The notes: generated from the sequence alone by a model not told the origin. A DNA stretch of 64,000 nucleotides from Rhizobium sp. Root483D2 (GCF_001426685.1 NZ_LMFB01000036.1:1-64000); one strand, 5' to 3'; numbered from the stretch's first letter, positions 1 through 8,447 are shown. A program made the numbers and translations.

Positions 1-70
1 ACGCGGCGTCGAGCGAACGCTGGCCGAGCTCGGCGAGCATCGTCTGGTACATGAGGTCGATGGATTTCAT
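1..70 (-). CDS. 5' end of an unidentified protein, possibly GSU2403-family nucleotidyltransferase fold
   Basis: Only the first 23 codons are in the window; the gene runs off the left edge. Translation starts MKSIDLMYQTMLAELGQ. A GGAG sits 8 bases upstream of the ATG, and a perfect palindrome lies 16 bases upstream, so a real start is likely. The opening residues recall rhizobial proteins annotated as GSU2403-family nucleotidyltransferase-fold proteins. That is a memory-based match over a very short stretch, so the family call is weak. Confidence 0.4.
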   Translation of the reverse strand, partial: MKSIDLMYQTMLAELGQRSLDAA

Positions 71-85
71 TCGCTCGACTCCGAG

Positions 86-112
86 TTATACTGTTTTTCA
101 AAAACAGTATAA
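86..112. promoter_or_regulatory. Perfect 27-bp palindrome, operator-like
   Basis: TTATACTGTTTTT and its exact reverse complement flank a single C at position 99. The palindrome lies 16 bases upstream of the ATG of the leftward partial gene and is AT-rich in a GC-rich neighbourhood. It has the form of an operator for a dimeric repressor. CTGT and ACAG are 9 bases apart, not 8 as in the enterobacterial LexA box, so it is not called LexA. Confidence 0.55.
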
Positions 113-366
113 CCAGCGAGAGGGTGCGGAACAAGATGGGATGTCCTTCTATTGGCGTGATGGAATCCGACCGTCAACCGCAGATTTCAATCGCGTGTGA
201 TAACAATGACTTATGAATTGACATATTAATCAATGATATCGATCTGCATGCGGGGATTGTCGGCGTCTTCGGCAACATCGCGGATACGCATACCAAACCC
301 CTTGTCAGAAGATCACGGCGCAAAAGACTAACCGACCGTCGCTCCGTGGGCATTTCATTTTCCCAG
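113..366. other. Non-coding stretch between divergent genes
   Basis: No credible gene is visible. The segment becomes AT-rich from about 195. It contains a short inverted repeat, ATTGA-N8-TCAAT at 217-234, and a TTGACA-like hexamer at 218-223 without a convincing -10 partner. It probably carries upstream control DNA for the ROK operon. Confidence 0.4.
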
Positions 367-395
367 TTGACTCACACTTTGTTCCGAACAATAGT
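367..395 (+). promoter_or_regulatory. Candidate sigma-70 promoter of the ROK-led operon
   Basis: TTGACT at 367-372 is followed after 17 bases by AATAGT at 390-395. This places transcription start near 402, just before the proposed GTG start. The -10 is covered by an inverted repeat (384-399), which suits autoregulation by the downstream ROK protein. Confidence 0.45.
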
Positions 396-399
396 TCGG
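384..399. promoter_or_regulatory. Inverted repeat over the -10: candidate ROK operator
   Basis: CCGAAC-AATA-GTTCGG is a perfect inverted repeat with 6-base arms and a 4-base centre, lying on the -10 hexamer of the candidate promoter. Binding by the adjacent ROK regulator would block RNA polymerase. The position is seen directly; the binding partner is inferred. Confidence 0.45.
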
Positions 400-420
400 T
401 TTCAGAACGAATTAATTGAG

Positions 421-1641
421 GTGACTGTGAGCGAAACCCTGCGCATCTCCCGGAAGTTTTCCCAAAGGGCCGTGATGGAGGCGATCATCCAGAACGGACC
501 GATCTCCCGCGCCTCGATTTCCAAGCAAACGGGACTGTCCAAACAGACCATCTCGGAAATCGTCCGTCAGCTGGAGCTGGACGACTGGGTGCGTGAGACG
601 GGCCGCACCAGCGGTCATGTCGGGCGCACGGCGCTTACCTATGAACTAGTGCCGGATGCGGCTTATATTGCTGCGGTCGATCTCGGCGGTACCAAGATCA
701 GGCTGGCGATTGCCAATCTCTCCTGCCAGGTCTTTGCCGAGGAGGTCGTTGCCACCGACCGGCGCGGCGGCCAGTTCGTCGTCGCCCAGATCGCCGAACT
801 TTGCGCGCAGGCGGTAGAACATCTGAACATTCCGCGGGAACGTATCCGCATGGCCGTGATTGGCGCGCCCGGCGCGCCGGACGCCAGGACCGGCCGCATC
901 CTGCTGGCGCCAAACATTGCCGATTTCGATACGATGAACGTCGCGGCCGCCTTCGAAAAAGCGCTCGGCATTGATGTCATCCTCGAGAACGACGTCAATC
1001 TGGCGGTGCTTGGCGAAAACTGGCTCGGCCAGGGTCAGGGCATCGACAATCTCGCCTTCATTGCGGTCGGAACCGGTATCGGCGGCGGCTTGATGGTTGG
1101 TGGACAGTTGGTGCGTGGTGCGATGAATGCCGCGGGCGAACTGGGCTTCCTGCCGTTCGGCGCTGATCCCTTCGATCCGGAATCGCTGCGCACCGGCGCC
1201 TTCGAGCGGGTCACTGCCTCAATCGGTATCATGGAGCATTATGCGGCCGCTTCCGGCGAAACGGCGACCGTTCCGGCGATTTTCGAGCGGGCCGCAGGCG
1301 GCGATGTGCATGCGAGCGCCACCCTCGACGAGACGGCGAAATATCTGGCGCGCGGCATCAGCGCGATTGCGGCGATTGCCAATCCGGAAAAGGTCATAAT
1401 GGGTGGTTCGATCGGTCTTCGCCCGGAGTTGATCGAGCGTATCCGCAAGTTCCTGCCGACGTGTTTTCCATATCCCGTCGAGATCGAGGCAAGTCAGCTC
1501 GGGCCGCGCGCGGCCATCGTTGGTGCGGCGGCAATCGGCCTTAGCCATCTCCACAATGCGCTGTTCGGCGCCGATGCCCCCGACAGCCGTATGTCCCTGC
1601 CGCCGGCAGAAACGGTAACCTTCCGGGAGGCCCTGCGATGA
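421..1641 (+). CDS. ROK-family transcriptional regulator
   Basis: About 406 residues. An N-terminal winged helix-turn-helix (SRASISKQTGLSKQTISEIV) precedes an actin-like ROK domain with the phosphate-binding DLGGTKIRLAIA motif, the END aspartate motif (ENDVNLA) and GTGIGGGL. The usual ROK zinc motif CxCGxxGC is absent, replaced by sequence around GELGFLPFGADPF, so sugar-kinase activity is unlikely and a sensor role is favoured. An upstream in-frame GTG at 346 would place the start inside the promoter; GTG 421 or 427 fits better. The gene overlaps the M20 hydrolase by 4 bases and probably controls the whole plus-strand operon. Confidence 0.88.
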   Translation: MTVSETLRISRKFSQRAVMEAIIQNGPISRASISKQTGLSKQTISEIVRQLELDDWVRETGRTSGHVGRTALTYELVPDAAYIAAVDLGGTKIRLAIANLSCQVFAEEVVATDRRGGQFVVAQIAELCAQAVEHLNIPRERIRMAVIGAPGAPDARTGRILLAPNIADFDTMNVAAAFEKALGIDVILENDVNLAVLGENWLGQGQGIDNLAFIAVGTGIGGGLMVGGQLVRGAMNAAGELGFLPFGADPFDPESLRTGAFERVTASIGIMEHYAAASGETATVPAIFERAAGGDVHASATLDETAKYLARGISAIAAIANPEKVIMGGSIGLRPELIERIRKFLPTCFPYPVEIEASQLGPRAAIVGAAAIGLSHLHNALFGADAPDSRMSLPPAETVTFREALR

Positions 1642-2897
1642 GCGCGTCGAACGTCCTGACGGAAAAACTGCGCGCAGCGCTCGACCGTGATGACGCGGTC
1701 GAGCTGCTGCGCGGCGCGATCGGAGCCGAGAGCATAACCGGCAACGAGGCGAATTTCGTCGGCTTTCTTGAAAGCCAGATGCGGGCGCGCGGAATCGGCA
1801 GCATCCATGTCTCTGATTTCCTACCGGGCCGGCCGAACATTCGCGGCGAGCGCAAGGGCGATGGCAGTGGCAAGCGACTGCTGTTCATCGGCCATACCGA
1901 CACGGTGCATGTCGATGGCTGGCGGGAACATTGGGCTGGCACCGAGCGGGAAAACCCGTTTGGCGCGCCGGTTATCGACGGGCAGATTTGGGGCCGGGGT
2001 GCCGGAGACCTGAAAGCGGGGATTTGCAGTTCACTGGCAGCGCTGGGTTTGCTCGACAAGGCCGGAATCAAGCTGAAGGGCGACGTTGCCTTTGCCTTTG
2101 TCGGTGACGAAGAAAGCGGCCAACCGGGTTCCGGCGTGTCCGCAGGGATCAAGGATTACACCGCCAACATCGAGGCTGGCGCGGTGGCAAAGCCGGATTT
2201 CACCGTCTATGTCGAGCCGACCCAGCTTGCGGTCTATCCGGCGCAGATCGGCTTCTTCATCACGGATATCAAGATCACCGGCAAATCCGCCTATTTCGGC
2301 GTTCCGGAGCTTGGATGCGACGCGCTGAAAGCAAGCCATGCGGTGATGTCGGCGCTGTGGGCGCATTCCGATGCGATCTCAGCGCGGGCCGAGCACCCGC
2401 TGATCGGACGTGGGTTCCTGCTGATAACCGGGCTTTCCGGAGGCGGTTTCATCGCCGTGCCGGAAGAGTGCACGCTCTCATTGATCCGCAAGCTTTTGCC
2501 CGGGGAATCGCTCGATACGGCGGCGGCCGAGCTGGAAAGCGTCATCCGTGGTGCAGTGGCCGATCCGCAGATCAAGATCGAGATTTCCTATCCGGCAGGA
2601 CGAGACCATGCGCTGGGCGGTTCGGCGGCGGAAATCGATCAGGTTCTACCGGAAGTGTCGATGCTTTGCGCTGCCGTCGGCGACGCGATGGCCGGGCGGG
2701 GCAATATCCAAGGCGCGCCGTTCTGGTCGGAATCGCCATTCTTCGTCAATCGGCTCGGCGTTCCTGCCGTCTATTGCGCGCCGGGCGATATCCGCAACTG
2801 CCACACTTTCGAGGAGCATGTCGATGTCGAGGAGTATCTCGCCGGAATCGTGGCTTTCGCCACCTTCATGACGCGCTATTGCGACATGGTGGAATGA
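1638..2897 (+). CDS. M20-family metallohydrolase (ArgE/DapE/ACY1 type)
   Basis: 419 residues, the normal length for M20 amidohydrolases that use two metal ions to deacylate amino acids or cut small peptides. Metal-site motifs are visible in order: HTDTV (about residues 91-95), GRGAGDLKAG (about 119-128), GDEESG, a glutamate in YVEPTQ, and a C-terminal histidine region NCHTFEEHV. There is no signal peptide, so it is cytoplasmic. The ATG overlaps the ROK stop (ATGA), giving translational coupling. With the importer and PLP enzyme downstream it probably deacylates the imported compound. The substrate is unknown. Confidence 0.85.
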   Translation: MSASNVLTEKLRAALDRDDAVELLRGAIGAESITGNEANFVGFLESQMRARGIGSIHVSDFLPGRPNIRGERKGDGSGKRLLFIGHTDTVHVDGWREHWAGTERENPFGAPVIDGQIWGRGAGDLKAGICSSLAALGLLDKAGIKLKGDVAFAFVGDEESGQPGSGVSAGIKDYTANIEAGAVAKPDFTVYVEPTQLAVYPAQIGFFITDIKITGKSAYFGVPELGCDALKASHAVMSALWAHSDAISARAEHPLIGRGFLLITGLSGGGFIAVPEECTLSLIRKLLPGESLDTAAAELESVIRGAVADPQIKIEISYPAGRDHALGGSAAEIDQVLPEVSMLCAAVGDAMAGRGNIQGAPFWSESPFFVNRLGVPAVYCAPGDIRNCHTFEEHVDVEEYLAGIVAFATFMTRYCDMVE

Positions 2898-2938
2898 ACA
2901 ACTGAACCATCGATAATTTGAAATAAGGGAACAGAAAG

Positions 2939-3994
2939 ATGCTTATCAGGACTTTGTTGAATGCCGCGCTTCTGACCGGCGCGATGATCACCGCAGCCCA
3001 CGCCCAGACAGTCGGCCCGGCCGGCGAAACCGCGACGCCGAGCGCTGAAATCAAGCTTTCCGACAGCGACATCACCGCCTTGAAGGGCAAGGGCTACAAG
3101 GCGGCTTTGCTCTGGCACACGTCGTCCGACTTCATCAATGCGGTTTCCGCCGGTGCCAAGGCCGAATTTGCCAAGGCGGGAGTCGAGGTTGTGGTGACGA
3201 CGGATGCAGGTTTCGATGCCGCCCGCCAGCGCAGCGATATCGAGACGGCGCTGGCCGCCAAGCCGAACGTCATCATCGCCCTTCCGCTTGACCCGACGAC
3301 CTCGGCCGAAGCCTTCAAGCAAGCTGTGACCGATGGCACCAAGCTAGTCTTCCTCTCCAACTTGCCGGCCGGCTACAAGCATGGCACCGACTACGCGGCG
3401 ATCGTCACCGACGATCTGTTCCAGATGGGCAAGCGGGCGGCCGATGCGCTGGCGAAATCGATCGGCGGTAAGGGCAAGGTCGGCTACATCTTCCATGATG
3501 CAAGCTACTACGTCACCAACCAGCGCGACCAGGCCTTCAAGACGACTATCGAAAAGGACTATCCGGATATCAAGATCGTTGCTGAGCAGGGCATTTCCGA
3601 TCCGGCCCGCGCCGAGGAGCTGGCCAATGCTATGCTGCTCCAGAACCCTGATCTCGACGGCATCTATGTGACCTGGGCCGAACCGGCCGAAGGCGTTCTC
3701 TCGGCTCTGCGCGGCGCTGGCAATACTCATACGAAGATCGTGACGCTCGATCTGTCGGAACCGGCAGCACTCGACATGGTCAAGGGCGGTAACGTTGTCG
3801 CGCTGGTAGCCGACAAGGCCTACGAGCTCGGCCAGACGATGGCGGCCACCGGCCTGAAGGCGCTGCTCGGTCAGGAGACCCCTGCCTTTATTGTCGCCCC
3901 GGCACTGACCGTGACCAAGGCCGATGTGTCCGAAGGCTGGAGGCAGTCGCTCAACCGCGATGCGCCTCAGTCGGTTCTCGACGCCGCGAAATGA
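2939..3994 (+). CDS. Sugar-type ABC transporter periplasmic binding protein, copy 1
   Basis: 351 residues with a Sec signal peptide ending near AHA-Q (residues 22-23), then a two-lobe periplasmic binding protein type 1 domain like RbsB. A GGGAACAG ribosome site precedes the ATG. It is strongly similar along its length to the next gene: both share GYIFHDA, YVTNQRDQAFK, DPARAEE and DGIYVTWAEPA. Such tandem binding proteins in one operon suggest two ligands, or two affinities, feeding one permease. Confidence 0.9.
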   Translation: MLIRTLLNAALLTGAMITAAHAQTVGPAGETATPSAEIKLSDSDITALKGKGYKAALLWHTSSDFINAVSAGAKAEFAKAGVEVVVTTDAGFDAARQRSDIETALAAKPNVIIALPLDPTTSAEAFKQAVTDGTKLVFLSNLPAGYKHGTDYAAIVTDDLFQMGKRAADALAKSIGGKGKVGYIFHDASYYVTNQRDQAFKTTIEKDYPDIKIVAEQGISDPARAEELANAMLLQNPDLDGIYVTWAEPAEGVLSALRGAGNTHTKIVTLDLSEPAALDMVKGGNVVALVADKAYELGQTMAATGLKALLGQETPAFIVAPALTVTKADVSEGWRQSLNRDAPQSVLDAAK

Positions 3995-4000
3995 TCCGCT

Positions 4001-4031
4001 GCGCCGGGCTGTGCGAACAGCCGCCCGGCGC
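4001..4031 (+). promoter_or_regulatory. Strong stem-loop behind binding-protein gene 1
   Basis: GCGCCG/CGGCGC outer arms and GGCTGT/ACAGCC inner arms enclose loop GCGA, with a 3-base bulge on the 3' side. It starts 7 bases after the stop codon and has no following T-run. It is probably an RNA-stabilising or attenuating hairpin rather than a full terminator. Confidence 0.55.
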
Positions 4032-4061
4032 GCATCAACCCGAGATTCTGGAGGAATGATG

Positions 4062-5126
4062 ATGAACAAGCTGTCGATGATCCCCGCAGGACTGGTTGCC
4101 GCGCTTCTGTCCACGCATGCTTTTGCCGCCGATGGCGCGACTACCGGTCCACATGGTGAAAAGCCAACACCGGCCGCCCGCTTCACGCTGACGCCGGAGG
4201 AAGAAACGAAGATCAAGGACGGCAAGTTCACCGCCGCCCTCGTCTGGCACGAGATGAGCGAATACACCAATGCCGTAAACAGCGGCGCGCAGGAAGAATT
4301 CAAGCGTCTAAGCGTCGAAGTCGTCGCCCAGACGGACGCTGGTTTTGATGCCGCGCGTCAGAAGGCTGATGTCGAGACGGTGCTTGCCAAGAAGCCGTCA
4401 ATCATCCTGTCGCTGCCGGTCGATCCGGCAACAGCGGGGCCGATCTATGACCCGGCGCTGAAGGCCGGTGTCAAACTCGCCTTCGTCGACAACTCGCCGC
4501 TGGGCTATGTGCAGGGTAAGGACTATGTGACGATCGTCTCGGACGACCTGTTCCAGATGGGTCACAAGGCAGGCGTCGCTATGGCTGAGGCACTCGGGAA
4601 AAAGGGCAAGGTCGGCTACATCTTCCATGATGCCGATTTCTACGTCACCAACCAGCGCGACCAGGCCTTCAAGTCGACGATCGAGCAGGATTATCCCGAC
4701 ATGAAAATCACCGCCGAGGCCGGCATGGCCGATCCGGCCCGTGCGGAAGAGATCGCCCAGGCGATGGTGACCCAAAACCCCGATCTTGATGGTATCTACG
4801 TGACCTGGGCGGAACCTGCGCTGAGCGTGCTCTCTACCCTGCGTTCTGCCGGAAACACCCATACCAAGATCATCACGCTCGATCTCAACGAACCGGCAGC
4901 ACTCGACATGGTCAAGGGCGGCGCCGTTGCAGCGCTCGTTGCCGACGAAGCCTACAATATCGGCGTGACGGCTGCCCGTGCGGCGGCTGGATCGCTGGTC
5001 GGTAAACAGGCCGAGCCGTTCCTGGTGGTCGATTCTCTTGCGGTCACCAAGGACACGGTCAAGGACGGCTGGAAGAAGTCGCTCAACAAGGATGTGCCGG
5101 CCACCATTGCCGAAGCCATCAAGTAA
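4062..5126 (+). CDS. Sugar-type ABC transporter periplasmic binding protein, copy 2
   Basis: About 354 residues. GGAGGA at 4050-4055 favours the third of three consecutive ATGs (4056, 4059, 4062). A signal peptide ends near THAFA. The mature protein is a type 1 periplasmic binding fold and a close paralogue of the preceding gene, sharing the blocks GYIFHDA, QRDQAFKSTIEQDYPD and EPAALDMVKGG. The upstream extension of the reading frame overlaps gene 1 and is not coding. The duplication is local and both copies are intact. Confidence 0.9.
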   Translation: MNKLSMIPAGLVAALLSTHAFAADGATTGPHGEKPTPAARFTLTPEEETKIKDGKFTAALVWHEMSEYTNAVNSGAQEEFKRLSVEVVAQTDAGFDAARQKADVETVLAKKPSIILSLPVDPATAGPIYDPALKAGVKLAFVDNSPLGYVQGKDYVTIVSDDLFQMGHKAGVAMAEALGKKGKVGYIFHDADFYVTNQRDQAFKSTIEQDYPDMKITAEAGMADPARAEEIAQAMVTQNPDLDGIYVTWAEPALSVLSTLRSAGNTHTKIITLDLNEPAALDMVKGGAVAALVADEAYNIGVTAARAAAGSLVGKQAEPFLVVDSLAVTKDTVKDGWKKSLNKDVPATIAEAIK

Positions 5127-5189
5127 CTATCCGCGCTCCGGCGCCGATTGAAATCGTCGCAGCGGTCGCTCACGATTGCGCCGCTACCC

Positions 5190-5212
5190 GGCGGGAGCCA
5201 GGAGCTCCCGCC
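5190..5212 (+). promoter_or_regulatory. Perfect stem-loop between binding protein and permease
   Basis: GGCGGGAGC-CAGGA-GCTCCCGCC gives 9-base perfect arms and a 5-base loop, 64 bases after the binding-protein stop and 28 before the permease start. There is no T-run. It fits 3'-end protection of the binding-protein message, so that more binding protein than permease is made. Confidence 0.6.
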
Positions 5213-5240
5213 CGTACCCCCGCTCTTCGGAGGAACCGCT

Positions 5241-6218
5241 ATGTCCAGCGCCCCAAGCAATGCCGCCAACCCGGCGATGAGCATGATTAGCCGCATCAAT
5301 ATCCAACAATATGTCGTCTATGTTGGCTTTCTGGCGATCTTCCTGTTTTTCGCTATCGTGCTGAAGGACAGCGGCTTCCTGACGGTGCGTAATCTTTCCA
5401 ACATCGTGCTGCAGACCGCACCGATCACGATCATGGCGATCGGCATGGTTTTCGTGCTGTCGGCCGGCGAGATCGACCTCTCGATCGGTTCGACCGTCGC
5501 GGTTGCTGCACTTTGTGCCGCCGTGACGATGAATGCCTATGGCATGATTGCGGGTATTGCTGCTGGCATCGGCGCAGGGGTCGCCATCGGGCTGGTGAAC
5601 GGCTTGCTGGTCGCCTATGTCCGGCTGCCATCTTTCCTGGTGACACTGGCAACGCTCGGGCTGTTTGCCGGAGTGGCCCGCTCACTCACCAATCTGCGCT
5701 CCATTCCCGTCACCGACAGCACGTTTACCGGCTTCTTCGGCTCCGGCTCGCTGCTAGGCATTCCCTCGCTGATCTGGTGGACGGTCATTGCGATTGCAGC
5801 CGGACACCTGATCTTTCGCCAAACGCGCTTCGGCGCCCATGTGCTGGCAACCGGTGACAATGCCCGCGCCGCCAGCGTCTCCGGTATTCCCGTGCCGCGC
5901 ATCCGCCTCGCCGTGCTGGTGATCAGTGGCGCGCTCGCCGGTCTTGCCGGTCTGCTCTATGCCGGCCGCCTGCAGGCCGCGAAGTATACGCTCGGCGAAA
6001 CCGACCTGATGACGGTGATCGCCGCTGTCATCGTCGGCGGCACGCTCCTGAACGGTGGCAAAGGCTCGATCATCGGCGCTCTCGTCGGCTCACTCATGAT
6101 GGGCATGCTCAACAACGGGCTGATCCTGATGGGGCTTTCCGTGTCCGACCAGATGATTGTCCGCGGTCTCATCATTCTCGCCGCAGTCGCCGTATCGCTG
6201 CGCGAAAAGCTGCGCTGA
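5241..6218 (+). CDS. Sugar-type ABC transporter permease (RbsC-like)
   Basis: About 325 residues, almost entirely hydrophobic with 8-10 predicted membrane spans. It has the RbsC/XylH family pattern, including the conserved GEIDLSIGS segment and a C-terminal GGTLLNGGKGSIIGALVGS segment. The start at 5241 follows AGGA at a good distance; the longer upstream frame is non-coding and contains the hairpin. It partners the two upstream binding proteins and the ATPase at 7443. Confidence 0.92.
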   Translation: MSSAPSNAANPAMSMISRINIQQYVVYVGFLAIFLFFAIVLKDSGFLTVRNLSNIVLQTAPITIMAIGMVFVLSAGEIDLSIGSTVAVAALCAAVTMNAYGMIAGIAAGIGAGVAIGLVNGLLVAYVRLPSFLVTLATLGLFAGVARSLTNLRSIPVTDSTFTGFFGSGSLLGIPSLIWWTVIAIAAGHLIFRQTRFGAHVLATGDNARAASVSGIPVPRIRLAVLVISGALAGLAGLLYAGRLQAAKYTLGETDLMTVIAAVIVGGTLLNGGKGSIIGALVGSLMMGMLNNGLILMGLSVSDQMIVRGLIILAAVAVSLREKLR

Positions 6219-6232
6219 AGAAAGGATATCTC

Positions 6233-7432
6233 ATGTTTCTCGACGTTCTGCGCCGCCGCAACCCGAAATTCCTCGAAGCAGCAATCGTGCTGCACCGACA
6301 GGGCAAGATCCCGGCCAATGCCTATGTGTTGGATCTCGATGCCGTAGAGGCCAATGCCCGCGTGCTGAAAACCGAAGCCGACCGGCTCGGCCTGAAGATC
6401 TTCGCGATGACCAAGCAGGTCGGCCGCGCCAGCTCGTTCTGTGCCGCCGTGCAGCGGGGCGGTATCAATCGTTCCGTGGCGGTCGACATGGCCTGCGCCC
6501 GCGCTACCCACCGGGCAGGCCTTCGCGTCGGCCATCTCGGTCATCTGCAGCAGGTGGCCCGCCACGAGGCCAAGGGCGCTGCGGCGATCTTCCGGCCGGA
6601 TTACTGGACCGTCTTCAACGATGACAAGGCGAGCGAAGCCGCTGAAGGCGCCAGAGCGGCGGGTTATGTGCAGAACCTCCTTGCCCGCATCAGGGCGGAA
6701 GGAGATACTTTCTATCGCGGCCATGAAGGCGGCTTCGACGCTGCAGATGTCGCTGCTATTGCCGATGCATTCGATGCGCTGGATGGCGGACGTTTCGCCG
6801 GGATCACCACGTTTCCGGCACTGCTGTTCGATCACAAGAGCCGCAAGGTTTTGCCGACGCACAATCTGGCGACGCTGACCAAAGCTGCCGAGACGTTGGC
6901 GAAGGCCGGACGGACCGGCATTGAGGTTAACGCGCCGGGCACGACATCCTCGGTTCTGCTGCAGGGGCTGGCCGATGCCGGCGCGACGCAATGCGAACCC
7001 GGAAATGGCCTGCATGGCACGACGGCGCTGCATGTGGTGGAAGACCTGCCCGAGCTTCCGGCCGCCTGCTACCTCACCGAGGTTTCGCATCTCTCTGGTG
7101 GCAAGGCTTACTGCTTCGGCGGCGGCTTTTACATCGACCCGATCTTTCCGGACTATGACGTCAAGGCGATCGTCTCGGACGAGCCGACGGTCGCGGCATC
7201 GGCGCTGCGCAGCGTCGAAGTGCCGCCACCTTCGGCCATCGATTATTACGCGATGATCGATGCCGATGGGCCGAATACGCCAAAGCCGGGTGATACTGCC
7301 GTCTTCGGGTTCCGTGGACAGGCGTTTGTGACCCGCGCCTACGTTGTTGGCGTCTCCGGAATTTCCAAGGGCATGCCGAAAGTCGAAAGCATCGAGAACG
7401 GTTTCGGCGAACCTCAAGCATGGCCGGTATAG
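6233..7432 (+). CDS. YhfX-like PLP-dependent enzyme (alanine-racemase fold)
   Basis: 399 residues. The N-terminus (MFLDVLRRRNPKFLEAA, then a conserved VLDLDAVEAN segment) and the MTKQVGR motif, whose lysine is the likely PLP Schiff-base residue, match the YhfX group of fold-III PLP enzymes related to alanine racemase N-terminal barrels. Other family signs are TTFPALLFD, LPTHNL, a glycine/alanine stretch around EPGNGLHGTT and YCFGGGFY. The reaction of YhfX proteins is not established as far as I know. Lying between permease and ATPase of one ABC system, it should act on the imported amino compound, perhaps by racemisation or epimerisation. Confidence 0.82.
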   Translation: MFLDVLRRRNPKFLEAAIVLHRQGKIPANAYVLDLDAVEANARVLKTEADRLGLKIFAMTKQVGRASSFCAAVQRGGINRSVAVDMACARATHRAGLRVGHLGHLQQVARHEAKGAAAIFRPDYWTVFNDDKASEAAEGARAAGYVQNLLARIRAEGDTFYRGHEGGFDAADVAAIADAFDALDGGRFAGITTFPALLFDHKSRKVLPTHNLATLTKAAETLAKAGRTGIEVNAPGTTSSVLLQGLADAGATQCEPGNGLHGTTALHVVEDLPELPAACYLTEVSHLSGGKAYCFGGGFYIDPIFPDYDVKAIVSDEPTVAASALRSVEVPPPSAIDYYAMIDADGPNTPKPGDTAVFGFRGQAFVTRAYVVGVSGISKGMPKVESIENGFGEPQAWPV

Positions 7433-7442
7433 GAGAATGACC

Positions 7443-8180
7443 ATGAACACTCAGGCCCCTGTGCTGCAGCTCAAGGACATCCGCAAGAATTTCGACGCGG
7501 TCGTCGCCATCGAGAATTTTTCGCTCGATATCTATCCCGGCGAGATCGTCGCTCTGGTCGGCGATAACGGCGCTGGCAAATCCACCCTGATCAAGATTGT
7601 CTCCGGCGTCTATGGCCCGTCCTCCGGGACGATTACCATCGAAGGCGAGACCGTCGCCATGTCTAGCGCCACCATGGCCCGTTCGCACGGCATCGAGGTG
7701 GTCTATCAGGACCTGGCGCTGGCCGACCAGCAGACGGTCTACATGAACATGTTCCTTGGCCGCGAACTCACCAACGGCATCGGCCTGCTTGACCGCAAGA
7801 CGATGATTTCCGAGACGGAAAAGCTGGTGAAGGAACTCGATGTGCGCATTCCTTCGGCACACGCGACGATCCGTGATCTCTCCGGCGGCCAGCGGCAGGG
7901 CGTGGCGATTGCCCGCGCCACCCGTTGGGCGAAGAAGCTTATCCTGCTCGACGAGCCGACCGCAGCGCTCGGTGTTGCCGAGACGGCAAAGGTAGAGGAG
8001 ATTGTAGAATCGCTGAAGTCGCGCAATATTGGCGTATTGATCATTAGCCACAGTCTTGATCAGGTGTTCAAGTTGTCGGATCGAATCTGTGTTCTTAGAC
8101 GCGGCAAGCAGATCGGAATCCGCAAGACTTCCGAGACCAGTAAGAACGAGATTGTTTCGATGATCACGGGGGTGAACTGA
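7443..8180 (+). CDS. Sugar-type ABC transporter ATP-binding protein, single domain
   Basis: About 245 residues with one nucleotide-binding domain: Walker A GDNGAGKST, signature LSGGQRQGVAIARA, Walker B LILLDEPTAALG and a switch histidine in ISHS. RbsA-type ATPases of this transporter class usually carry two such domains in about 500 residues; this one has only the N-terminal type, as in FrcA-like systems, so it should act as a homodimer. It is the last gene of the plus-strand operon, 10 bases after the PLP enzyme. Confidence 0.9.
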   Translation: MNTQAPVLQLKDIRKNFDAVVAIENFSLDIYPGEIVALVGDNGAGKSTLIKIVSGVYGPSSGTITIEGETVAMSSATMARSHGIEVVYQDLALADQQTVYMNMFLGRELTNGIGLLDRKTMISETEKLVKELDVRIPSAHATIRDLSGGQRQGVAIARATRWAKKLILLDEPTAALGVAETAKVEEIVESLKSRNIGVLIISHSLDQVFKLSDRICVLRRGKQIGIRKTSETSKNEIVSMITGVN

Positions 8181-8263
8181 GCGCGGCCGGCTCGCTGACA
8201 ACCCAAGCTTTTTGCGCTAGCCCCTTAGCTTTGACACCGTTATTGGGCGCCTTGTTCGTCTTA

Positions 8264-8292
8264 GCAGGTCGACGTGAAACGTTTTGACCTGC
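8264..8292. terminator. Stem-loop between convergent operons
   Basis: GCAGGTC (8264-8270) and GACCTGC (8286-8292) form a perfect 7-base stem with a 15-base loop. It lies between the plus-strand ATPase and the minus-strand hydrolase, where a bidirectional terminator is expected. TTTT occurs in the loop, not after the stem, so this is not a textbook intrinsic terminator. Confidence 0.4.
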
Positions 8293-8316
8293 CGCCTTGA
8301 AGAGACTCGAACTGCC
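8293..8316 (-). repeat. tRNA-3'-end-like element, copy 1
   Basis: Reading plus strand, CGCCTTG-AAGAG-ACTCGAA-CTGCC has the layout of the antisense of a tRNA acceptor and T-arm. Related sequences occur at 17149, 36279 and 58108. The T-stem does not pair well, so this would be a relic, not a functional tRNA. Confidence 0.35.
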
Positions 8317-8447
8317 GACCCCTTCGTCTGCTCGCGCAGAACATCCCTGGTTAGCCAGCTGTGCCCTAGTTAGCGGCCTATTTGGGGCCGTCTCCGGACT
8401 GCCTGCTCTTGGAGTAGAGAACGCGAGAGTGGTCATCCAACCGCTTG

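Noticed and set aside
86-112. SOS (LexA) box
   Set aside because: CTGT and ACAG are separated by 9 bases, not 8, and alphaproteobacterial LexA sites are direct GTTC repeats.
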